Source: Amaricoccus sp003258405
GTDB taxonomy: Bacteria > Pseudomonadota > Alphaproteobacteria > Rhodobacterales > Rhodobacteraceae
NCBI RefSeq assembly: GCF_043226085.1
Contig: NZ_CP171225.1
Coordinates: 62,001 to 126,000 of the forward strand
Length of the DNA: 64,000 bases
Direction: 5' to 3'
Part shown: piece after piece, positions 8,680 to 19,690 of the stretch
Numbering within the stretch: the first letter of the stretch is position 1
How the letters are laid out: the number at the start of each line of letters is the position of its first letter
The notes under the pieces: generated by a model
Databases searched by the model: none
Told to the model about the DNA's origin: nothing
What the model saw: only the letters and a program-made list of their open reading frames with translations
Translations under genes and position numbers: made by a program

Positions 8680-9474
8680 TCACCGCGTCTCGGCCGCGCC
8701 GCGCTCCGCCAGCGCGCGCCAGCGTGCGACGGAGGCCGCTGCAGCCGAGGCGAGAAGCCGCGTGTCGCCCGATACCGTGGTGAGATCGAAGCCCCAGCCG
8801 ACGGCGCGCGCGGCATAGTCCGGCGTGCCGCAATGGAGCCCGGCCACCAGCCCGTTCGCCTTGCAGGCCGCGAGGATGCGCTGGATGAGCGCGATCATCT
8901 CCGGCTCCTCCCGGTCGAAGCCGGGCGCCAGCCGCCCGCCCTGGGTGCCGAGGGTGAGATCGACCGGGCCGATATAGAGCCCGTCGAGCCCCGGCGTCGC
9001 CGCGATCTCGTCGAGCCGTTCGGCGCCCGCCGCCGTCTCGATCATCGCGAGCGCCAGCACCTCGCCATTGGCCGCGGTGCCGTAGCCGCCATAGGCCACG
9101 GCCGCGCGCGTCGGGCCGAAACTGCGCTGGCCCTCGGGCGGATAGCGCAGGTAGCTCACGAACTCCGCCGCTTCCTCCGCCGAATTCACCATCGGGCAGA
9201 TGATGCCCTGCGCGCCCGCATCGAGCGCCTTCATGATCGCGCCCGGCTCGCGCCAGGGCACGCGGGCAAGCGGCGTCACGCCCGAGGCCCGCATCGCCTG
9301 CAGCATCGGCAGCAGGGCCGCGTAGTCGAGCGCGCCGTGCTGGAGGTCGATCGTCAGGCTGTCATAGCCCTGCGCCGCCATGATCTCGGCGGTGAAGGCA
9401 TTGCCGATCGAGAGCCAGCCGTTGAGCGCGGGCCGCCCCTCCGCCCAGATCTGCCTGAGCCTGTTGGTGAACAT
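8680..9474 (-). CDS. HpcH/HpaI-family aldolase
   Basis: A 264-residue class II (metal-dependent) pyruvate aldolase of the HpcH/HpaI family, which cleaves hydroxy-oxo acids to pyruvate and an aldehyde. Family features: NGWLSIGNAFTAEIMAAQGYD, then LTIDLQHGALDY with the catalytic His, LARVPWREPGAIMKALDAGAQGII, and DGLYIGPVDLTLGTQG with the metal/phosphate loop. The start at 9474 is chosen because GAGGAGG precedes it closely; a longer frame begins at 9495. It lies about 100 bp downstream of the leucine-catabolism operon on the same strand and may be read through from it, although its reaction is not part of that pathway. Confidence 0.88.
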   Translation of the reverse strand: MFTNRLRQIWAEGRPALNGWLSIGNAFTAEIMAAQGYDSLTIDLQHGALDYAALLPMLQAMRASGVTPLARVPWREPGAIMKALDAGAQGIICPMVNSAEEAAEFVSYLRYPPEGQRSFGPTRAAVAYGGYGTAANGEVLALAMIETAAGAERLDEIAATPGLDGLYIGPVDLTLGTQGGRLAPGFDREEPEMIALIQRILAACKANGLVAGLHCGTPDYAARAVGWGFDLTTVSGDTRLLASAAAASVARWRALAERGAAETR

Positions 9475-9578
9475 GGCGCGCGCCTCCTCTGCCATCTCCC
9501 GCCCGCCGCTGCCGCGGGCCGCGGGCGATCATCCTGGACGAAACCGGTTCGGGCGGAAAGGCCGCCCGGGGGGGCGGC

Positions 9579-10367
9579 TCACTCCGCCCAGCGGGGCTTG
9601 CGCTTCTCGAGGAAGGCCGAAATGCCCTCGCGGGCCTCCTCGGCCTCCCAGGCATCGGCGAGCTGGCGGATCGTGTCCTCGATCACGTCGGCATCGATCC
9701 GCGGCCCCAGCGAACGCGCGAGCCGCTTGGCCCGGCCGACCGCCCCGCGCGGCAGCGCGAGGTAGGGCGCGACCTCCGCCTCGATGGCGGCGTCGAGATC
9801 GCCGGGCGCGACGGCGCGGGCGATGATCCCGAGATCCGCCGCCTCGTGGCCGCCGAAGACCCGCGCGCTCATGAAGACCCGCCGCGCCGCGGCCTCGCCG
9901 ATCCGCGCGATGACATAGGGGCTGATGGTCGCCGGGATGATGCCGAGCCGCGTCTCGGTGAAGCCGAAGCGGCAGTCCTCCGCGGCGATGGCGATGTCGC
10001 AGACCGCCGCCATGCCCATCCCGCCGCCGAGCGCTGCGCCCTCGACCCGGCCGATGAGCGGCACCGCCATCTCGTTCAGCGCCTTCAGCATGCCCGCGAG
10101 CCGGCGCGCCTCGCGCATCCTGCCCTCCCGGTCGGCCTCGATCTGGGCCATCATCCAGCCGAGATCGCCCCCGGCGCAGAACGTGCCCTCCGCGCCCGAC
10201 AGCACCACGGCGCGGATCGCCGGATCGGCCTCCGCGGCGCGGGCGAAATCGGTGAGCTCGTCCATCATCTGCGCCGAAAGCGCGTTCTTCCGTTCCGGGC
10301 GGGCGAGCGTGAGCCGCGCCACGCCGCGCGCATCCGTCTCGACCCGGATGGTTTCCTGGCCTGTCAT
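9579..10367 (-). CDS. liuC: methylglutaconyl-CoA hydratase (enoyl-CoA hydratase family)
   Basis: A 262-residue crotonase-fold enzyme. AGAEGTFCAGGDLGWM-like residues (SGAEGTFCAGGDLG, about 59-72) give the first oxyanion-hole strand and EGAALGGGMGMAAVCDIAIA the second. CRFGFTETRLGIIPATISPYV is typical of the methylglutaconyl-CoA hydratase branch. It hydrates 3-methylglutaconyl-CoA to HMG-CoA in leucine breakdown. The assignment rests mainly on context: the start overlaps the HMG-CoA lyase stop (ATGA), and both methylcrotonyl-CoA carboxylase subunits are upstream in the same operon. A generic enoyl-CoA hydratase is the alternative. Confidence 0.88.
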   Translation of the reverse strand: MTGQETIRVETDARGVARLTLARPERKNALSAQMMDELTDFARAAEADPAIRAVVLSGAEGTFCAGGDLGWMMAQIEADREGRMREARRLAGMLKALNEMAVPLIGRVEGAALGGGMGMAAVCDIAIAAEDCRFGFTETRLGIIPATISPYVIARIGEAAARRVFMSARVFGGHEAADLGIIARAVAPGDLDAAIEAEVAPYLALPRGAVGRAKRLARSLGPRIDADVIEDTIRQLADAWEAEEAREGISAFLEKRKPRWAE

Positions 10368-11242
10368 CTTTCTAGGTCCCCCTCCTGGTCGCCCGGGCGC
10401 AGCGCGCGGGCAAAACGCGCCGCCGCGGCCAGCGCCTCCCGGTCGATCCCGGTTGCCAGGCCCTCGGCCTCCAGCATCGCGACCACCGCCTCGGTCGCGA
10501 CATTGCCCCGCGCCCCCGGCGCATAGGGGCAGCCGCCGAGCCCGCCTGCGGAGGCATCGAAGACCCTGAGCCCACGGGCGAGCGAGACGCGGATGTTCTC
10601 GAGCGCCCGCCCGCCGGTGTCGTGGAAATGCCCCGCGAGCTGCTCGGCGGGCAGCCGATCGATCACCGCCTCGAGCATCGCGTTCACCGTCTCCGGCGTG
10701 CCCTGGCCGATGGTGTCGCCGAGCGAGATCTCGTAGCAGCCGAGTGCTGCGAGCGCCGCCGCCACATGCGCCACCGCCTCCGGCGCGATCCGCCCCTCAT
10801 AGGGGCAGTCGGTCACGCAGGAGACATAGCCGCGCACCGGCACATCCGCCGCCGCCGCCTCCTCCATCAGCGGGCCGAACCGCGCGAGGCTCTCCGCGAT
10901 CGAGCAGTTGATGTTCCTGCGGCTGAAGCTCTCGGAGGCCGCGGCAAACACCGCGACCTCGTCCACACCCGCCGCAAGCGCCGCCTCGAGGCCCCGGAGG
11001 TTCGGGGTGAGCGCGGTATAGGCCGTGCCGGGCCGCCGGGTGATCCGGGCCAGCACCTCGGCGCCATCGGCCATCTGCGGCACCCATTTCGGCGAGACGA
11101 AACTCGCCGTCTCGATCTTGGCAAACCCCGCCGCCGAGAGAAGATCGACGAGCGCGACCTTGTCGGCGGTCGCGATCATCGCCGTCTCGTTCTGCAGCCC
11201 GTCGCGCGGCGACATCTCGAAGACGAGAACCTTGTCGGCCAT
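10364..11242 (-). CDS. liuE: hydroxymethylglutaryl-CoA lyase
   Basis: A 292-residue TIM-barrel lyase that splits HMG-CoA to acetoacetate and acetyl-CoA, the last step of leucine degradation. The N-terminal MSPRDGLQNE is the metal- and substrate-binding signature of the HMGL-like family. GHFHDTGGRALENI carries the metal-binding histidines, and GGLGGCPYAPGARGNVATE near residue 235 contains the catalytic cysteine loop. Length is normal for the bacterial enzyme. It starts 3 bp after the stop of the carboxylase alpha subunit and overlaps the hydratase gene downstream. Confidence 0.95.
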   Translation of the reverse strand: MADKVLVFEMSPRDGLQNETAMIATADKVALVDLLSAAGFAKIETASFVSPKWVPQMADGAEVLARITRRPGTAYTALTPNLRGLEAALAAGVDEVAVFAAASESFSRRNINCSIAESLARFGPLMEEAAAADVPVRGYVSCVTDCPYEGRIAPEAVAHVAAALAALGCYEISLGDTIGQGTPETVNAMLEAVIDRLPAEQLAGHFHDTGGRALENIRVSLARGLRVFDASAGGLGGCPYAPGARGNVATEAVVAMLEAEGLATGIDREALAAAARFARALRPGDQEGDLER

Positions 11243-11245
11243 GGC

Positions 11246-13228
<1,983 letters not shown>

Positions 13229-13242
13229 GATGGTCTCCCCCG

Positions 13243-14853
13243 TCACATCCTGAAGAGGCCGAACCGGGTATCCGGGATCGGCGCGTTCAACGTTGCGGCG
13301 AGCGAGAGCGCCAGCACCTCCCGGCTCTTCGCCGGATCGACGATGCCGTCGTCCCAGAGCCGGGCCGAGGCATAGAGCGGGTGGCTCTGCCGGGCGAACA
13401 TCTCCTCCGTCGGGCGGCGGAAGGCCTCCTCCTCGGCATCCGTCCAGCTCTCGCCACGCTGGGCCATCGCCTCGCGCTTGACGATCGCAAGCGTCTTCGC
13501 CGCCTGCTCGCCGCCCATCACCGCGATGCGGCTGTTGGGCCAGGTCCAGAGGAAGCGCGGCGAATAGGCCCGGCCCGCCATGCCGTAGTTGCCCGCGCCA
13601 TAGGAGCCGCCGACCAGCATGGTGATCTTCGGAACGGCGGTGGTGGACACCGCGGTGACGAGCTTCGCGCCATGACGGGCGATCCCGCCGGCCTCGGCGT
13701 TGCGCCCGACCATGAAGCCGGTGATGTTCTGCAGGAACACGAGCGGGATCTTCCGCTGCGAGCAGAGCTCGACGAAATGCGCCCCCTTCACCGCACTCTC
13801 GGAAAACAGCACGCCGTTGTTGGCGATGATGCCCACCGGAATGCCGTGGAGATGGGCAAAGCCGCAGACCAGCGTCTCGCCGAAGCGGGCCTTGAACTCG
13901 TCGAACCGGCTGCCATCGACGATGCGCGCGATCACCTCGCGGATGTCGTAGGGGATCTTCGGATCGGCCGGCACGATGCCCATGATCTCGGCCGGGTCAT
14001 AGGCCGGCGGCTCCGGCGTCTCGAGCCGGACAGGCGTCGGGCGGCCGGGGGCGAGATTGCCGACGATCCGGCGCGCGAGCACGAGCGCATGCGCGTCATC
14101 CTGCGCCAGATGGTCCGCCACGCCCGAAAGCCGGGTGTGCAGATCGCCGCCGCCAAGCTCCTCGGCGGTCACGCTCTCGCCGGTCGCGGCCTTCACGAGC
14201 GGGGGCCCGGCAAGAAAGATCGTGCCCTGTTCCTTCACGATGACCGTCTCGTCACTCATCGCCGGAACATAGGCGCCGCCCGCGGTGCAGGAGCCCATGA
14301 CCACCGCGATCTGCGCGATGCCCTTGGCGCTCATGTTGGCCTGGTTGTAGAAGATCCGGCCGAAGTGGTCGCGGTCGGGAAAGACCTCGTCCTGGTTCGG
14401 CAGGTTCGCCCCGCCCGAGTCGACGAAATAGACGCAAGGCAGGTGGTTCTGCTCGGCGATCTCCTGGGCGCGGAGGTGCTTCTTGACCGTGAGCGGGAAA
14501 TAGGTCCCGCCCTTCACGGTCGCGTCGTTGGCAAGCACCATGACCTCGCGGCCCATGACCCGGCCGATGCCCGCGATGGCGCCCGCCGCCGGGATCTCGC
14601 CGTCATAGAGCCCGTTCGCCGCCAGCATCCCCACCTCGAGGAAGGGGGCGCCGGGGTCGAGGAAATTCTGCACCCGGTCCCGCGGCAGCATCTTGCCGCG
14701 CGCGAGGTGCCGCTTGCGCGAGCGTTCGCCGCCGCCCGCCATCGCTGCCCCGGCCGCCTCGCGGACGGTGGCGAGCTGCGCCTCCATCGCCGCCCGGTTG
14801 GCCGCAAAGCCCTCCGAGCGGGTGGAGACATGGCTTTTCAGAACCCGGCTCAT
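13243..14853 (-). CDS. liuB: 3-methylcrotonyl-CoA carboxylase, beta subunit
   Basis: A 536-residue carboxyltransferase of the crotonase superfamily. The segment YFVDSGGANLPNQDEVFPD is characteristic of methylcrotonyl-CoA carboxylase beta chains, as opposed to propionyl-CoA ones. MGSCTAGGAYVPAMSDE and GGSYGAGNYGMAGRAY form the two oxyanion loops. It transfers the carboxyl group from biotin to 3-methylcrotonyl-CoA. The ATG at 14853 overlaps the stop of the isovaleryl-CoA dehydrogenase (ATGA), and the end lies just before the alpha-subunit start, so the operon is tightly coupled. Confidence 0.95.
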   Translation of the reverse strand: MSRVLKSHVSTRSEGFAANRAAMEAQLATVREAAGAAMAGGGERSRKRHLARGKMLPRDRVQNFLDPGAPFLEVGMLAANGLYDGEIPAAGAIAGIGRVMGREVMVLANDATVKGGTYFPLTVKKHLRAQEIAEQNHLPCVYFVDSGGANLPNQDEVFPDRDHFGRIFYNQANMSAKGIAQIAVVMGSCTAGGAYVPAMSDETVIVKEQGTIFLAGPPLVKAATGESVTAEELGGGDLHTRLSGVADHLAQDDAHALVLARRIVGNLAPGRPTPVRLETPEPPAYDPAEIMGIVPADPKIPYDIREVIARIVDGSRFDEFKARFGETLVCGFAHLHGIPVGIIANNGVLFSESAVKGAHFVELCSQRKIPLVFLQNITGFMVGRNAEAGGIARHGAKLVTAVSTTAVPKITMLVGGSYGAGNYGMAGRAYSPRFLWTWPNSRIAVMGGEQAAKTLAIVKREAMAQRGESWTDAEEEAFRRPTEEMFARQSHPLYASARLWDDGIVDPAKSREVLALSLAATLNAPIPDTRFGLFRM

Positions 14854-16013
14854 GCGGTTTCCGCGAAAAGCTCGCGCCCGATCAGCATCCGCCGGATCTC
14901 GCTCGTGCCCGCGCCGATCTCGTAGAGCTTGGCATCGCGCAGCAGCCGCCCCGTGGGGTAGTCGTTGATGTAGCCGTTGCCGCCGAGCGCCTGGATCGCC
15001 TCGAGCGCCACCTGCGTCGCCTTCTCCGCGGCATAGAGGATGCAGCCCGCGGCGTCCTTGCGGCTGGTCTCGCCCCGGTCGCAGGCGGCCGCCACCGAAT
15101 AGACATAGGCCCGGCAGGCGTTCATCGTCACATACATGTCGGCAAGCTTGCCCTGCATGAGCTGGAAGGTCCCGATCGGCCGGCCGAACTGCTCGCGCTC
15201 GTGGACGTAAGGCACCACCACGTCGAGACAGGCCGCCATGATCCCGAGCGGCCCGGCGGCGAGCACCACGCGCTCGTAATCGAGCCCGCTCATCAGCACC
15301 TTCACGCCGCCGCCTTCCTCGCCGAGGATGTTCTCGAACGGCACCTCGCAATCCTCGAACACCAGCTCGCAGGTGTTCGAGCCGCGCATCCCCAGCTTGT
15401 CGAGCTTCTGCGCGGTCGAGAACCCCGTGAAGTCCTTCTCGATCAGGAAGGCGGTGATGCCCTTGGGCCCGGCCGCCGGATCGGTCTTGGCATAGACGAC
15501 GAGCGTGTCGGCATCCGGCCCGTTGGTGATCCACATCTTGTTGCCGTTGAGCACGAACCGGTCGTTCCTCTTCTCGGCCCGGAGCTTCATCGAGACGACA
15601 TCCGAGCCCGCACCGGGCTCGCTCATCGCCAGCGCGCCCACATGCTCGCCCGAGACGAGCTTCGGCAGGTATTTCGCCTTCTGCGCGGCGTTGCCGTTGC
15701 GCTTGATCTGGTTCACGCAGAGGTTCGAATGCGCCCCGTACGACAGCCCCACCGAGGCGGAGGCGCGCGAGATCTCCTCGATCGCGACGCAATGGGCGAC
15801 ATAGCCCATGTCCGCGCCGCCGAATTCCTCGGGCACGGTGATCCCGAGCAGCCCGAGCTCGCCGAACTCGCGCCAGAGCTCCATCGGGAAGGTGTTGGTC
15901 GCGTCGATCTCCGCCGCCCGCGGCGCGATCCGGTCCTGCGCGAAACGGCGCACGGTGTCGCGCAGCGCGGCAACATCCTCGCCGAGCGCGAAATTCATGG
16001 TTGCGTCGAACAT
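14850..16013 (-). CDS. ivd: isovaleryl-CoA dehydrogenase
   Basis: A 387-residue acyl-CoA dehydrogenase (FAD enzyme) oxidising isovaleryl-CoA to 3-methylcrotonyl-CoA. It has the family signature GALAMSEPGAGSDV, the flavin-binding stretch KMWITNGPDADTLVVYAKT, and the C-terminal QALGGNGYINDYPTGRLLRDAK. In GLDYERVVLAAGPLGI the glutamate sits in helix G where isovaleryl-CoA dehydrogenase keeps its catalytic base, rather than at the short-chain position; this supports the substrate assignment. Its 5' end overlaps the TetR gene by 19 bp. It is the second gene of the leucine operon. Confidence 0.95.
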   Translation of the reverse strand: MFDATMNFALGEDVAALRDTVRRFAQDRIAPRAAEIDATNTFPMELWREFGELGLLGITVPEEFGGADMGYVAHCVAIEEISRASASVGLSYGAHSNLCVNQIKRNGNAAQKAKYLPKLVSGEHVGALAMSEPGAGSDVVSMKLRAEKRNDRFVLNGNKMWITNGPDADTLVVYAKTDPAAGPKGITAFLIEKDFTGFSTAQKLDKLGMRGSNTCELVFEDCEVPFENILGEEGGGVKVLMSGLDYERVVLAAGPLGIMAACLDVVVPYVHEREQFGRPIGTFQLMQGKLADMYVTMNACRAYVYSVAAACDRGETSRKDAAGCILYAAEKATQVALEAIQALGGNGYINDYPTGRLLRDAKLYEIGAGTSEIRRMLIGRELFAETA

Positions 16014-16627
16014 TCCTTGTCTCCTCCCCTTGGCATCCGCAGCCCGACGCTCTGCAGCGTGGCCCGGACATAGTCTTCGATTATGGTTGCACGATCGAGC
16101 CGGCCGCCCTCGCGGTACCAGACCGTCACGCCGGTCAGCATGGCGAGCAGCGCGCGGGCATGGACCGCCGGGTCGCCGATCGAGAAAAGCCCCGCCGCGG
16201 CGCCCTCGGCGAGAATCGCCCGGAGCGTGCCCTCGTAGCGGCTCCGCATCGCGTTGATCCGCCGGAAGCCCTCCGGCTCGAGGCTGCGGAGCTCCATGTA
16301 GGCGATGAAGACATCCGCCGGGTAGTCGAGGTGGTAGCCGACATGGAACCGCGCGAAGGCCTCGAGGCGCGCGACCGGCCCGGCGACGCCGGCAAGTGCG
16401 GCCTCGTGGGCGCGCAGCACCGCTTCGAGATGGCTGGTCATCAGCTCGGCCAGCAGCTCCTGCTTGCTGGCGAAATGATTGTAGATCGCCCCCTGCCGCA
16501 CCCCCACCGCCTCGGCAATGTCGCGCATCGAGACCGCCGCATAGCCGCGCTCGGCGAAAAGCCGGAGCGCACAGCCGCTGATCTCGCCGCGCGTGTCCTT
16601 GCGTCTTGTGTTTGCGTCGCTGTTCAT
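15995..16627 (-). CDS. TetR/AcrR-family regulator of the leucine-catabolism operon
   Basis: A 210-residue regulator with an N-terminal TetR helix-turn-helix (ISGCALRLFAERGYAAVSMR, then DIAEAVGVRQGAIYNHFASK, about 16-56) and a ligand-binding C-terminal half of the TetR_C type. It is the first gene of the leucine operon and faces an acyl-CoA synthetase gene. A 14-bp perfect palindrome in the gap is the likely operator, so it probably represses both directions until an acyl-CoA or related ligand binds. The ligand is inferred from context only. It overlaps ivd by 19 bp. Confidence 0.9.
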   Translation of the reverse strand: MNSDANTRRKDTRGEISGCALRLFAERGYAAVSMRDIAEAVGVRQGAIYNHFASKQELLAELMTSHLEAVLRAHEAALAGVAGPVARLEAFARFHVGYHLDYPADVFIAYMELRSLEPEGFRRINAMRSRYEGTLRAILAEGAAAGLFSIGDPAVHARALLAMLTGVTVWYREGGRLDRATIIEDYVRATLQSVGLRMPRGGDKECSTQP

Positions 16628-16638
16628 CTATCTTCCAG

Positions 16639-16652
16639 TGAACGATCGTTCA
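16639..16652. promoter_or_regulatory. TetR-type operator palindrome
   Basis: TGAACGATCGTTCA is a perfect 14-bp palindrome in the divergent gap between the tetR gene and the acyl-CoA synthetase gene, 12 bases from the tetR start. Operators of TetR regulators of fatty-acyl/branched-chain catabolism often have a GAACG-type half site. It would control both operons. Confidence 0.65.
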
Positions 16653-16747
16653 TTCACCTATGCCAGCTTCAAACCCCGAATGCAACAGGGAAGGCGGCAG
16701 GGCGCGGACGAACCCGCCGGAAACACGGCACAACCGGGAGGACACCC

Positions 16748-18430
16748 ATGACTGAACTCGCCCATGTGAAGGGCCGTACCGACGTGCCGCTGATCGAGGA
16801 GACGATCGGCGCCTTCTTCGATTCGCAGGCCGCGCGCCATGCCGAGACGCCCGCGCTGATCGCGCGCCACCAGGACATCCGGCTCACCTGGGCGGAGCTG
16901 CGCGAGAAGGTCGATGCGCTCGCCTGCGGCCTGCTGCGCCTCGGGCTCGAGCGGGGCGACCGGGTGGGGATCTGGGCGCCCAACTGCGCCGAATGGGTGT
17001 TCACCCAGTTCGCCACCGCCAAGGCGGGCCTCATCCTCGTCAACATCAATCCGGCCTACCGCCGCTCGGAAATCGAATACGCGCTCAACAAGGTGGGCTG
17101 CCGCGCGCTCATCACCGCCCGGCACTTCAAGTCGAGCGACTATGTCGCGATGCTGAACGATCTCGCGCCCGAACTCGCCGAGGGCGCCCCGAAACTCGCC
17201 GCCGCGCGGCTCCCGAGCCTCGAATTCCCGATCAGCCTCGGCGCGGAGACGGCGCCGGGCTTCCTGCGCTTCGACGATCTGCTCGCCCCGCCCACGGCCG
17301 AGGAACGCGACGCCCTCCAGGCGCTGGGCGCGACGCTCGAGAACACCGACGCGATCAACATCCAGTTCACCTCCGGCACCACCGGCGCGCCGAAGGGCGC
17401 GACGCTCACCCACCGCAACATCCTCAACAACGGCTTCTTCGTCGCCGAGGCGATCGCGCTCGCCCCCGGCGACCGGCTCTGCATCCCGGTGCCGCTCTAC
17501 CACTGCTTCGGCATGGTGATGGGCAATCTCGGCTGCCTCACCCACGGCGCCACCATGGTCTATCCCTCCGATGCCTTCGAGCCCGGCGCCGTGCTCGCGG
17601 CGGTGGCCGAGGAGCGCTGCGTCGGCCTCTACGGCGTGCCGACCATGTTCATCGCCGTGCTCGACCACCCGGACCGCACCGCGCTCGATCTCTCGAGCCT
17701 CAGGACCGGCATCATGGCCGGCAGCCCCTGTCCGATCGAGGTGATGAAGAAGGTGATCGGCGAGCTGGGCATGGAAGACGTCACCATCGCCTACGGCATG
17801 ACCGAAACCTCCCCCGTCTCCTTCCAGAGCAGCATGGACGACCCGATCGAGCGCCGCGTCTCCACCGTCGGGCGCGTGCAGCCGCATTGCGAGGTGAAGA
17901 TCGTCGACTGGAACGGCGACACGGTGCCGCGCGGCCAGACGGGCGAGCTCTGCACCCGCGGCTATTCGGTGATGAAGGGCTACTGGGACGACGAGAAGCG
18001 CACCCGCGAGGCGATCGACGCCGACGGCTTCATGCACACCGGCGATCTCGCGGTGATCGACGCGGAGGGCTACGGCAACATCGTCGGCCGCTCGAAGGAC
18101 ATGGTGATCCGCGGCGGCGAGAACATCTATCCCCGCGAGGTCGAGGAATTCCTCTACACCCACCCGAAGATCCGCGACGTGCAGGTGATCGGCGTGCCGG
18201 ACGAGAAATACGGCGAGGAGCTCTGCGCCTGCATCATCACCAGCGATCTCTCGCTCACCGCCGAGGAGGTGCGCGATTTCTGCCGCGGCCAGATCGCGCA
18301 TTACAAGGTGCCGCGCTATGTGGAGTTCGTCGAGGAGTTCCCGATGACCGTGACCGGCAAGATCCAGAAGTTCATCCTGCGCTCGGAAGTGAGCGAAACC
18401 CTCGGGCTTCAGGGCGAGAAGACCGCGTGA
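16748..18430 (+). CDS. acyl-CoA synthetase (AMP-binding, FadD-like)
   Basis: A 560-residue adenylate-forming enzyme activating a carboxylic acid to its CoA thioester. The P-loop is FTSGTTGAPKGATL, the A5 motif YGMTETSPVSF, A7 HTGDLAVID, A8 GRSKDMVIRGGENIYPREVEE, and the C-terminal catalytic lysine lies in MTVTGKIQKF. Length and motifs fit medium/long-chain or branched-chain fatty-acyl-CoA synthetases. The ATG follows GGGAGG. It is divergent from the leucine operon and shares its TetR operator, so it may activate isovalerate or a related acid to feed ivd. The exact acid is not known. Confidence 0.92.
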   Translation: MTELAHVKGRTDVPLIEETIGAFFDSQAARHAETPALIARHQDIRLTWAELREKVDALACGLLRLGLERGDRVGIWAPNCAEWVFTQFATAKAGLILVNINPAYRRSEIEYALNKVGCRALITARHFKSSDYVAMLNDLAPELAEGAPKLAAARLPSLEFPISLGAETAPGFLRFDDLLAPPTAEERDALQALGATLENTDAINIQFTSGTTGAPKGATLTHRNILNNGFFVAEAIALAPGDRLCIPVPLYHCFGMVMGNLGCLTHGATMVYPSDAFEPGAVLAAVAEERCVGLYGVPTMFIAVLDHPDRTALDLSSLRTGIMAGSPCPIEVMKKVIGELGMEDVTIAYGMTETSPVSFQSSMDDPIERRVSTVGRVQPHCEVKIVDWNGDTVPRGQTGELCTRGYSVMKGYWDDEKRTREAIDADGFMHTGDLAVIDAEGYGNIVGRSKDMVIRGGENIYPREVEEFLYTHPKIRDVQVIGVPDEKYGEELCACIITSDLSLTAEEVRDFCRGQIAHYKVPRYVEFVEEFPMTVTGKIQKFILRSEVSETLGLQGEKTA

Positions 18431-19077
18431 TGACCGATACGCCGATCGAACTCTGGCATGCGGCGGACACACGGTCCTTTCGCGTGCTCTGGGCGCTGGA
18501 GGAAATCGGCGTCGGCTACACCCTTCACCCGCTGCCGTTTCCGCCGCGGGCGAAGGCGCCGGACTATCTCGCCGTGAATCCGCTCGGCACCGTGCCCGCC
18601 TTCCGGCAGGGCGCGGTCCTCATGCTCGAGAGCGTCGCCATCGTGCAGTATCTCGCGCAGCGCTACCCGGAGGCGGGGCTCGCGCTCGGGATCTCCGAGC
18701 CCGAGTTCGGCGCCTGGCTTGACTGGCTGCATTTCGGCGAGGCCGCGCTCACCTTCCCGCTCGCCATCGTCCTGCGCTACACCCGGTTCGAGCCGGGCCG
18801 CGCCGATCAGGCGGCGGAGGATTACGGCCGCTGGTTCGGCGCGCGCCTGCGCCGGGTCGAGGCCGGGCTCGAGGGCCGGGACTGGCTCTGCGCCGATCGC
18901 TTCACCGGCGCCGACATCTCCGTGGGCTTCGCGCTGCTGCTGGCCGATTTCCTCGGCCTGGCGCCGCGCTTCGGCCCCAATGTCACCGCCTACTGGCAGC
19001 GCCTGCAGGCCCGCCCCGGCTTTCAGGCCGCCAAACGCGCCCAGGGCTCGAGCCTCGCCGAACTCCTCGCCCCCTGA
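18430..19077 (+). CDS. glutathione S-transferase family protein
   Basis: A 215-residue cytosolic GST. The thioredoxin-fold half (about 5-80) has ADTRSFRVLWALEEIGVGY and the glutathione-binding NPLGTVPAF with its cis-proline, then MLESVAIVQYLAQRYPE. The all-helical half follows with DRFTGADISVGFALLLADFLG as the conserved N-capping region. A Ser at the usual catalytic position (TRSFRV) suggests a serine-type enzyme. The ATG overlaps the synthetase stop (TGATG), so the two genes are translationally coupled. Substrate unknown. Confidence 0.9.
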   Translation: MTDTPIELWHAADTRSFRVLWALEEIGVGYTLHPLPFPPRAKAPDYLAVNPLGTVPAFRQGAVLMLESVAIVQYLAQRYPEAGLALGISEPEFGAWLDWLHFGEAALTFPLAIVLRYTRFEPGRADQAAEDYGRWFGARLRRVEAGLEGRDWLCADRFTGADISVGFALLLADFLGLAPRFGPNVTAYWQRLQARPGFQAAKRAQGSSLAELLAP

Positions 19078-19139
19078 TCCGCGCCCCCCGCGTGCCACCA
19101 CCCCGCCCGAATCCCGGCCGCCGCTCTCCCCAAGGGCGG

Positions 19140-19690
19140 CGTCCCGACAGGCCCGGCCCAAGCACACCGCCCCCTGATCCGGCCGCACCCATCTCCACCC
19201 TCCCGCCCCACGCCCGCGCCGGGCAGCGCCCGAGGATCCTGAGCGCCACCGCGGCGGCGTCCCGACAGGTCCGGCCCGCGCACATCGCTCCCTGATCCGG
19301 GCGCACCCATCTCCACCATCCCGTCCGCCGTTCGTGCCCGGCGCCCAAGGACCCTGAGCGCCACCGCGACCGCATCCCGACAGGTCCGTCTTGCGCACAA
19401 CGCTCCCTGATCCGGGCCCACCCATCTCCACCGTCCCGTCCGCCGTTCGTGCCCGGCGCCCAATGACCCTGAGCGCCACCGCGACCGCATCCCGACAGGT
19501 CCGTCGTGCGCGCAACGCTCCCTGATCCAGGCCCACCCATCTCCACCATCCCGCGCGTGCCGCGCCCGAAGGCCATGAGCGATACCGTGGCCGCATCCCG
19601 ACAGGTCCAGCATGGGCACCAGCCTCCCCTGAGCCGTGGGACCCATCTCCACCGTCCCGCCCGGCGCCCGCGCCGGGCAGCGCCCGACCC
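19140..19690. repeat. tandem array, about five units of 106-118 bp
   Basis: Units begin at about 19140, 19258, 19373, 19488 and 19594 with CRTCCCGACAGG and share CTGATCCGGG, CACCCATCTCCACC, and GAGCGCCACCGCG. The spacing is 118, 115, 115 and 106 bp; the two central units are nearly identical, while the outer ones diverge and the last is incomplete. The unit length is not a multiple of three and the frames shift from unit to unit, so it is not a protein repeat. The function is unknown; a non-coding structured array or simply an expanded minisatellite are both possible. Confidence 0.85.

Noticed and set aside
15715..15735. tRNA T-loop-like GTTCGAAT
   Set aside because: It lies inside ivd in frame, and no acceptor stem or anticodon arm can be formed around it. 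I found no tRNA in the window.
19140..19690. CRISPR array
   Set aside because: Units are over 100 bp with scattered conserved blocks, not short identical repeats with unique spacers, and no cas genes are nearby.
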